From Nectonema munidae (lineage: Eukaryota > Nematomorpha > Nectonematoida > Nectonematidae), in the NCBI GenBank assembly GCA_030549495.1, contig JAUIRK010000119.1:1-64000 (forward strand): a stretch of DNA of 64,000 nucleotides, in the 5' to 3' direction. Below, in pieces: positions 55,759 to 64,000 of the stretch (the first letter of the stretch is position 1; every line of letters starts with the position of its first letter). The notes under the pieces are model-generated. The model worked only from the letters and a program-made list of their open reading frames with translations, was not told the origin of the DNA and made no database searches. The translations under genes and the position numbers were made by a program.

Positions 55759-56123
55759 TATGTGAATAGATTTATTCTTTAGGAACGTTAATTACGCCTA
55801 TTGTACGCTGGTAATTACATATAAACGCCATTTCTTATCCGCTGTTCCATCAAACACTTAACTTAAAGTCTCTTTACAGAACTCGTGGTATGTTTGCTTT
55901 GAGTACTACCATCATTCGTAAAAACAGCCTACACACAGATGATATATTTGTGCGTGTATGTCGTCTATATACCTCAATCCTCAATCCCCTCTTCTAATCC
56001 ATTAATATAACTTGCTGCTATTTAACTTTTTTCTTTCAGTTAAAAGGTTAGTTAAATAAAATCTTAATGCATTCTAAACCCTAATGTACTTACGTGTGTG
56101 ACTGCATAGTATAGATATATGTT

Positions 56124-56140
56124 TGTGTGTGTGTGTGTGT
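56124..56140 (+). repeat. (TG)n microsatellite
   Basis: About eight TG units in a region with further TGTG-rich sequence (56150-56200). Confidence 0.85.
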
Positions 56141-56199
56141 ATAAGCTTTGGAAAGTGGGTGGGTGTGCTTATATATCTCATTGTGTGCGCTAATGTGTA

Positions 56200-58940
56200 T
56201 CCTTTGTATGAGGCAAGCTTGATCTTGTATAACTCTTAAAAAGAGCACTTTACCCAAACTAATAAACTCTCGCTGCTTGACAGTGGAAAATAATATGCCA
56301 TTAAAATGAAGTCAAATGCTATCTACTGCATAGTATACCTATTCCAATAGCAGGTATAGCGAGAGGATGCATACATTTTCGAATGGCTATGATATCCTCA
56401 TTTTTAGAAGAAATCAAAAAAAATGGTATACCCTTCATCTTTGAGTATATATTAAAAGTATATTTCAAAATTTTCCAAATTCAGCCGATTCAATGACAAA
56501 CTTTTGAGCAAAATTTAATTGGCATAGAACTTATCTTATGCATTGCATGTTATTCATTTCAGTACAAGGTAAACTAATTGTTTGGTTATCTTTTTTAATG
56601 ACTTTTCATGTTACTTAAAACACAAATTTTACATTTTTTTAAAACTTTGCAGAATTTGATTATATTGCCTTGAGTATGTGTCAATATTTAGTTGTGATTT
56701 TTCTCTTGTCCTTGTGCAAAAATTTATATAATCGCCATTCTATGTTAATAACCCATTCCAAACGAACGTCAATTTAAACATAAAATATAAATTAAGAATA
56801 TTCAAAAAGTAGTAATGAATAAGGAAAGTAATTTTTAGTTTTTTTCTATTTTTATTGCTGAACTTCACTGATTTAATTATAATTTCATGAATTTTATTTT
56901 CGTTTTTTTAAATGTCAAATTATAAAAAATTAAAAAAAATTTTTTTACAAGAATAATTTGAATATTTTCATATATTAATTAAAATTTTATTTCAGAAATT
57001 TCAATTTAAGTTTGAACTGACAAAGGTATAAAATGGGGAAAATATTTTGTATTATACGATCAATCTAAGAGACAAAAAGTAGTATTGGCCTGTATCTCGC
57101 TACATACTTGATTTGGTAGTTAAAAACGCTTTTCAAATTTACAGATATATCAAAGGGAAATCTTCAAAGACAATCCTCAAGATTCGTTGTTTTTTAGAAG
57201 TGTACATTTTTATTTGTATCAATATTCAAAGCCAAACATTCTAATTCTCCAATCAAGGGAAAAGAACTTTGACCATTGCATATTAAAAGAAAGACAGAGA
57301 AGATGTGCAACAAAATGGGGAGGAATCACGCTTTATTTTTGCTGAAAATGTAAGGTAAGTTTACTTCTATAAAGTTTAGTGTTTAAAACACGTATGCACG
57401 CATTCCTATTGTGTCAGTTTAAACTGTCATGAAAATTTTGATAAGTAAAATGAAAAGTATTTTATCTTTTCAAAAAAATATTTTAAATATGCTTATTTTT
57501 TTTCGAAAAACCTAATTTGGTATGAATTAGTTATAGACACTTATTTTTGGTTGTCGCTATTGCATCCAAGATGAGAAGAATTTTGCATTATTGGACAAAT
57601 GATATTGATTTTACTCACGGCACTTGAATTCATTATTACTAGATCAGACCTTACGCTTTCACTAGCAGCCATTGTACGAGTTTTTCCAAAATTTTGATAT
57701 TCAATTAAAGTGAATAGTGTTAATTGAAGTTGAAAGTGATAATGGTATGTAGTGGACGTTTTAAAACATCCCCATAAACATTTGTTTAGAAATCAGTTTG
57801 TTGTGATGAGTATAATGATATGGGCTTATAATTTCTATAATAACTTTTTTCGTTTCACAGTAATAATAATATTCTCCCTAATCTGAACACTCGATGGGTA
57901 ACAAATCCAAAATTTTCGCATGAAGAATGTGCTTGGATCACACTTCGCGACTTAAAATACATTTCGCCATAGTAATGTTTACTAACTAAGAAAATAACTA
58001 GTTAAATAAAGAATTTATTAACTAATTAACAAATTAAAAAAATCTTTTTATAAAATGAATTTAGAATATTTTTATAAAATTTTAAAATTAATAATTCAAA
58101 AAATAAAATAACAGTTTATATATAAATTTATATTTCATTAAAAAAATTAAAAAAAAAAAGATTTAGTTATTCCTACAATTTCATCTATTTGAAAACATTT
58201 CTATTAATTGAAAATATCTCAGTACACATAAGAATGCCCACCCTAAACTTGTTTATATAAATAGTTTCCACCCCATTCTCATGATATGAAAATTTAATAT
58301 GTATTAATAAAAATGAAATGACAAAGTCAGTAATTTACTTATTTTTTTTAATATTAAAAACATTTACAATTAGACTTCAATTAAAAGACGATTCGATTTA
58401 GTGGAGGCATGTGAAACTGTCGACCACTTCAATATAGACACACATTTAAAGCTATACTGTGTATAAAATGTCAATGAAAATGCTTTGAACAAAGTGGAAC
58501 TAAAAATGGTATGGGAATGCATGAAGAAGAAAATGGTTTTGTACCTTTTAAATGTAAACTTTAAGAAAGAGAAAAAAGTTGTCCATCCATCTCTGCGTGC
58601 CTAATGATGCTGACGATGATGGTAATGCACGCTCATGATATGTCGAAAGGACCTTGAAGAGAGTTGAGTTCACTCGCTAACTAACTAAGTATAAACTGCT
58701 TTTAAAATTAATTAACTCTCTAGACTTCTTAGTAGCATTAACGAAAATGAATTACTACTTCGCGTCGTCGATACATGAGAGAATTATTAAGTAAAGAGAA
58801 CCAGGCAACGAGCAACGCGTTCCTACATCTCTACCAATCCTCATGCTCTCGTGAGAAGAGGAAGGCAAATAAAGATTGGTTTAACACTTCTCAAGCAAGA
58901 AGAGCAGGCTTTGTACCAGAACTAGTTTGCCAATAAAATG
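56200..58940. other. AT-rich non-coding stretch
   Basis: No gene recognised. 58580-58920 is GC-richer than its surroundings with no coding frame, and could be regulatory or repeat-derived; this is not resolved. Confidence 0.3.
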
Positions 58941-58943
58941 GTT

Positions 58944-58982
58944 TAACCCTTTGAGGACACAAATTTCACAAGAAATGTCGCA
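58944..58982 (+). repeat. Solitary M3-like terminus
   Basis: TTAACCCTTTGAGGACACA followed by the near-palindrome AATTTCACAAGAAAT. It matches the M3 terminus closely, but no second end was found. Confidence 0.45.
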
Positions 58983-60148
58983 GTAGAAGATTTTAACATA
59001 GGACGCGCCATGATCGTATTTAGGCAGAGCTGTTCTCCCTCCCACCACATTGTCAAACACTCAACAATTTTAAATTTTTCATTCAAAAAAAAATTTTACA
59101 TCTCCCCCTGTAAAAATCTTCTTTGATCTACAAATTAAAAATAGTATATACGGCACTAGTACGAGAGCAGCTGTCCCTAGAATAGCAAATTTGGACCTAA
59201 TTGAAGTCAAACATTCTTATGATTATGAAATTGCCTACATTTTCTTATATTTACAATATTACTCTTTCAGCCTTCCTGGCCCACCACCCTTAACATATAA
59301 GGTTTGATTTTAGGCACGGATTCAAATGATTCCTTAACTATAAAAACTTAATTCATTCACTATTAAGTGACGTAGCCAGGTTTGGCAGGTAGGGAAAGAC
59401 TTGGAAGGAAATAATTTTCAAACTAGTTTTACGATAACTGATAAGGAGTGACAACAAACTTTGGCTAAATAAGGAAGACCTACAATCTTTATCTAAATTG
59501 TAAAACTCCATGTTTTGTATTTCGATTAACTTTCATAACATTTTTTTGATAAAAAAATCATTAAACGCAATATGAAGAATTCAAACAACTTTTCATTAGA
59601 ATCTTTTCATCACAAACTTTTTGATATGATGGTGCAAAAGAACTTGGATCTTTTATAGAAGAGCTCCTTCACTAATTAAAAAATAGGTTTCGAAAAAATA
59701 CTTTGCCAGTGGGTAATTGGAACAACATTTTTACGAAAAAGATACAATGAAAAAAAGTTTAAAATAGCGTACATTATATTTATTTTTCTTATGATAAGTT
59801 AAACCAAGCTTCATCTATCTATTTGTTCGAGCAATCAGGAGATAGGCGAAGATTATTATCGTGAATAACCTTGCAAATACTTTTATGCAAATAATAATAA
59901 TCATATAAATGAATTTCATTCTATTGAGGAAGTAATTTAAAGTTTTTTGTTAATGATTTTTTAAATTGATCAGATAGCGGAAGTATTATTTACGTAGCTC
60001 TTCTCCAAAAGATCCAAAAACTTTAGGATGTTAAACTTAAATTTTACATGTTGAGTTCGTATTGTTACACGTGTTGGTTTTGTCCTTTGTTGACCGTATC
60101 CCAGTATATCATACCATAATTTACTTTTTTTTTATTTACAAAAACCAG

Positions 60149-60203
60149 CGGTGTATCCGACACCCCAGTGGGGTGCTCTGTAAAAATCCCCCCCCCCCCC
60201 CCC
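60149..60203 (+). repeat. Palindrome plus C homopolymer
   Basis: CACCCCAGTGGGGTG (60161-60175) is palindromic around AGT. It is followed by 16 consecutive C (60188-60203). Similar G/C runs occur at hAT-type ends elsewhere in the window, so this may be a degraded terminus. Confidence 0.4.
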
Positions 60204-60504
60204 GATCTCCCATTCAGAAAAAATATTTTAGTTTTAGATTAACACAAAAATAAATTATCTGACATAAATGTGGACTAAAAACATTAAAATATAAAGAGTT
60301 AATATTCAAAGAAACATTTATTATAACTCAACAATTACTCAAAATATCCACTTAAAAGTTGTTATTTATAATTTTGGGAAAATTGAAATTTTATTTAATA
60401 GCTTTATTTTATTCATATACTTTAGTTGGCAATTAAAACAAAGTTCTTAATGCATTACGTAAGTTGTAGGTAGATAAAATATTTAAGTAACATTGTGTGG
60501 AGAC

Positions 60505-60781
60505 CAGGGCCGGGCCTAGTGTACGCGGGGCCCAATGCAAAATGGATTGCGCGGGGCTCAGTGTGGGTAGGAAAAAAGATTAAAAGTGAGAAATAAGATT
60601 TTGAAAAAAGAAAAGGGATTTGTTTTATTACTTTTTCATTAACACAAAATAACGATCAAAGTAACTTTACTTTGCGAACCTTGCGTTTAGCGAAATCATA
60701 CAATATATCATCAAAATGAAAAATGAGAAGCGCGGAGCTTACTGCGGCCGCATAGGTTGCAGTGGCCTGAGGCCGTTCCTA
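60505..60781. mobile_element. hAT-type MITE with imperfect 8-bp duplication
   Basis: Left CAGGGCCGGGCCTAG; right (complement TAGGAACGGCCTCAG) agrees at about 9-10 of 15 positions. Flanks GTGGAGAC (60497-60504) and GTAGAGAC (60782-60789) match at 7 of 8. The GGGCCGGGCCTAG...GCGGGGCCCAATGC ends are a widespread hAT type. No coding capacity. Confidence 0.72.
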
Positions 60782-60797
60782 GTAGAGACAAGAGTAC

Positions 60798-60905
60798 TAA
60801 CGGCCAGAATAATCAGACGATATCTAATTTAAAGCAGATTTGGAGCATTGATAAACGCAGACGATTTTAATTTTGTAAAGTCGACTGTGGCCGTTAACCG
60901 GTTAA
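60798..60905 (-). mobile_element. M1 TTAA-type MITE, copy 6 (one end truncated)
   Basis: Starts within the terminus (TAACGGCCAG then AATAATCAGACGATATC) and ends GTCGACTGTGGCCGTTAACC followed by GGTTAA. The missing outer end lies only eight bases from the flank of the hAT-type MITE at 60505-60781. Confidence 0.75.
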
Positions 60906-61539
60906 GAACTTTTCTGGCTTCACAACAATCATCAAATAACTGATTTTGTGCGCTTTGATGTTGTGGCTTTTTGCATTGTCGTGTCATTATGAATATTATA
61001 TCTATTTTTAAAAGCATAACCAACCATTCTAATCAAGTAAAAAGTAAATGAACGTCCAAAGATCGATAAGGATTAGCTTCTCTCTTATTTTTATGCGTTT
61101 ATTTTCATCAGCACTGTCAAAACTAACGATGTCTAACGTTCACTCACTCCTCTATCTTCTCTTTTTGTGAAAAAGTTACCAGCATATACGCGATTCGTCA
61201 CCATACCGCTGATTTTGACTTTTCAAATTTCTCCTTAATTTGCAAGATAGTTGATTGACAAGTGATCAACCAATATCTAAATGGGCTTTAATGTGTAATG
61301 TTTTTGATTCGGATTCGCTTAGAATTAGGATTTGTGTTAGTATTAGAGTTAATGTTATATTTCAAAATATTTTTAAGATTTACTAATATAGTTATTAGAT
61401 TAATTAGTTAGTATTAGAGTTCAAAATATTTTTAAAAAATGTCATAAGAATGAATGTCATTCACGAGGATAGCCCTTCTCCAGTCTACATTTCGAAGTAG
61501 TTATCCTCAAGGTTAATTCTCAGAGAGAGAGGATGAGTT

Positions 61540-61765
61540 TGTTACATAGACGGTAGAGTGATAGCTATGAGATTAAAAAATACGAATTTCATTCCCTGAG
61601 AGTATTAAAAGTGGTTGAGAATACTTTAATGATAAATTTAGATAAAATTACATATAAACTAAGTTTATTTAAATTACAATCCAATTGTTTTTTATAAAGT
61701 ATTAAAACTAATTTACTCAGTGGGTTTGAACCACTTCCCCATGTCTATGTTTCTTGTTTGTTAGT
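61540..61765. repeat. Two weak tRNA-promoter-like segments
   Basis: Plus strand near 61550: GACGGTAGAGTGATAG then GAATTTCATTCCC. Minus strand near 61725: GTGGTTCAAACCCAC as a B box. Probably SINE remnants; neither folds as a tRNA. Confidence 0.3.
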
Positions 61766-64000
61766 GTAGATGTGGGAGGTATTGACCAACAAATAATTTT
61801 TTAAACGTATATAGTAATGCAAAACATAATCCTACTAATTTAAGGGTAAGTACATGAGGCTGTTTGTCCTTTTGCAAACCAATTTCATCTTTTTTCAATG
61901 TTATTTTATTTATAAAATTCTAAATACTGTTGCATAGGAAGAGAGAATAGAATTGCAAAAAGAAGAAATAGAACCAAAAATAAGGTATATATATATATCT
62001 CCCCGAAAACCCCGTTTTGAAAGGATGATATTGCACAACAACTTTGATTAAATATACTATTGTATTTTAAGAAATTGAAATAAGTTTTAATTAAATAACA
62101 ATTTTTCAGGAATTCATATTGGAAGACGATGATAATAAACAATTAAAGACTTTCAGGTTATGCAGTTTTCTCTTAAATTTTCCAAAAAAATAAGAAAAAT
62201 CAATCTTAAAAATAAAAGCTTAAAGGACAAACACTCAGAAATGAGTATTTATATTTCATTTAAAATTTTTAATACGATTTTTTGTCTGCGCACAGTTTAA
62301 AAACTTACGACATCAGTGTTTTCTTTTCATAACCTCTGCTATAGAATATTTTTGCTAAAGTTTTCCGATTTTGGAAGAGCCCAGCTTCGATCTCGAGCGT
62401 AACATCCACCTCATATTTAAAAAATATCGGCCGCTACCTGGTTAGTATTTTAAAATTAGTATAACTGTGAGATTGCTGACGAAATCAACAACCACAAAGT
62501 TAGAAAGGAAAGGTTACATAAAATTCTAGATTCAGCTTACTTTTGTGTCGTAGCGTGCAATGTAAATTTCTGTTAAAATAACAACACTGACTATAAGTGC
62601 AAAATAGTTAAGAATGTTTGATGAATTGGTAAGGATAGTGACGCTATGACGTTGATGTTGGTGACGTAGAGTTTTGTGTTTAGTGTAGTGAGTTGATGAT
62701 GATGCAACTCATTCTCCTCTGGACAATGTAAATAGAATTACAATCAACACTTTACAAAATTCTTTCATTTGGCGCAAGTTAGTTAAGTAAAATAACATGC
62801 AATGCATAGCAATTCATATATTATTTTATTAGTATTATTATACACTCTACTCTGTATAATAGATAAGGCATCTGTAAATATCCATTTATATGAGCACGAT
62901 GTCCATGTATACTGCAAGTTAGACCTTTGTCGTGTTTAAACTGATTAAAGGTGGACATACAAGAAATAAACTAAGTACTAAAAGCATCATACTAAGACCA
63001 CCAGAAGAAGTAGAGTGAGTAGTTAGTGGTATAAAACAACAATGCTATATTGTTGTATATATGTGGACGTGTATATTCCCTGTGTGCATATGCATATGAT
63101 ATACATTCTCAAACTTACTTAGGAGACAGCCTCAGATTTAATCCCTTTTAGTGTGGCTGGAACAAGGTTGTAGTGTACAAAAGTTTGTTGCATTAGCTAA
63201 TCCTTCTTAACTCATACATCTCGCGAGAAGGATGATTTGCAAACTCTAATTCACTGCGACACTCATTTTGCTCTCACAAATAAATCAAAATGGATATAGG
63301 CTATATAACTCACATAGACCGCCGTGGTGTGGTGGTGATTGGGGTTTAACATTTAATGGAGCTTCATTCTCGTCCTTAACTTCATGCGTTTCTAAAATTC
63401 CGTTTATACGTATTTCTTTAAGTTTAATTTAACCACGGATTAACTTCTCTATTTTATTTGCCGAGATTTGTAAATATCAAATAATTATTTACTAATAAAT
63501 TTGGAAAAATAAATAATTTTAAATATTTCCGAATTTCAAGCTCCTATACTTTCCATACAAGCAATGCTTTAAATACTTAATCCAGATCCTATTTTTCTTA
63601 TAAAAAAGTGGATCAATTTAAAAACTCTTTCATACTAAACTGAAATTAGGGGTATCATCATTCAAGATTTTAAATAAATTCTCAATACTTCAACTTAGAA
63701 TAATCAATTTGTGGTCAACGTATCTAAAAAACGAATCTTTAATTAATATTAAAATCTGTTAGGGGACTCTCTGAGATTAATTTATTATTGCACTCACAGA
63801 GCTTATTAGATTCGAATCATTTTTATAAAATTAAAAATAAATTTTACAAAATTAAAATTAAGCAGGTTTATTCTTTCCTATATCGACAGCAAACATCCCT
63901 CAAATATTCTTATAAAAAGTGAAGAAATTTGTACAATGTCACTTCCTCTTTTATATATCAAACCATATTAACAGATAAACTTATGTATAAAATGTGTTTT
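61766..64000. other. Non-coding right edge, no gene recognised
   Basis: AT-rich, with a TA microsatellite near 61986-62000 and GC-richer, TGATGATGATG-containing sequence at 62630-62720. No exon or element could be supported. Confidence 0.3.

Noticed and set aside
1-64000. LTR retroelements, Polintons or other capsid-bearing elements
   Set aside because: No gag, protease, integrase, capsid or envelope-like words and no long direct terminal repeats were recognised on either strand. A profile search would be more sensitive.
1-64000. CRISPR arrays, rRNA genes, bacterial-type operons
   Set aside because: None are present. The tandem repeats seen (R1 arrays, the 21-bp repeat) lack unique spacers of constant length.

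Overview
This is a strongly AT-rich, intron-rich animal nuclear window. It holds two recognisable host genes arranged tail to tail, set in a dense background of decayed mobile elements. No ribosome-binding sites, operons or other bacterial features are seen. Introns carry GT-AG ends, and the proteins are diverged from, but co-linear with, vertebrate RNF139 (TRC8) and HMBOX1 (HOT1). An invertebrate is most likely. An arthropod, perhaps a copepod-like crustacean, is a guess that the sequence does not prove.

Host genes. (1) RNF139/TRC8-like, + strand, 3461-26274: six exons can be joined with matching phases into a 708-residue multi-pass membrane RING-H2 E3 ubiquitin ligase (3461-3692, 10676-11235, 12959-13508, 19831-19989, 24708-25060, 26002-26274). 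(2) HMBOX1-like, - strand, 42227-29172: five exons join in phase into a 411-residue protein (42227-41942, 33862-33637, 32499-32291, 31246-30944, 29383-29172). It has an HNF1-type N-terminal dimerisation segment, a POU-like domain, an atypical homeodomain and a conserved C-terminal motif. The two stop codons lie about 2.9 kb apart. Nothing suggests that the two genes work together: one acts in the ER membrane and the other in the nucleus.

Mobile elements. The left edge (1 to about 2320) is the fossil of a Helitron Rep/helicase gene on the - strand. Three hAT transposase fossils lie at 4571-5900, 8780-9260 (both -) and 46608-48409 (+). Three short hAT-type elements with 8-bp target duplications can be delimited at 9983-10275, 12336-12687 and 60505-60781. 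A 5'-truncated CR1/L2-like LINE with a pentanucleotide tail occupies 48586-51000 (-). A second LINE reverse-transcriptase scrap lies at 18138-18335 (-), and a LINE ORF1-like coiled-coil frame at 40744-41112 (-). Several tRNA-promoter-like SINE heads are scattered through the window.

The most striking unexplained structure is a set of short repeats ending in TTAA plus CYC-type inverted termini, many with a subterminal palindrome: family M1 (six copies), M2 (one), M3 (three), M4 (two ends), and a 2.65-kb relative, R1, built of two different tandem arrays (37492-40140, with partial copies at 6516-7790 and 11372-11700). They resemble non-autonomous piggyBac-type elements, but no transposase for them is visible here.

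The right part of the window (51000-64000) has no gene I can support; it holds AT-rich degenerate sequence, microsatellites and a few short elements.
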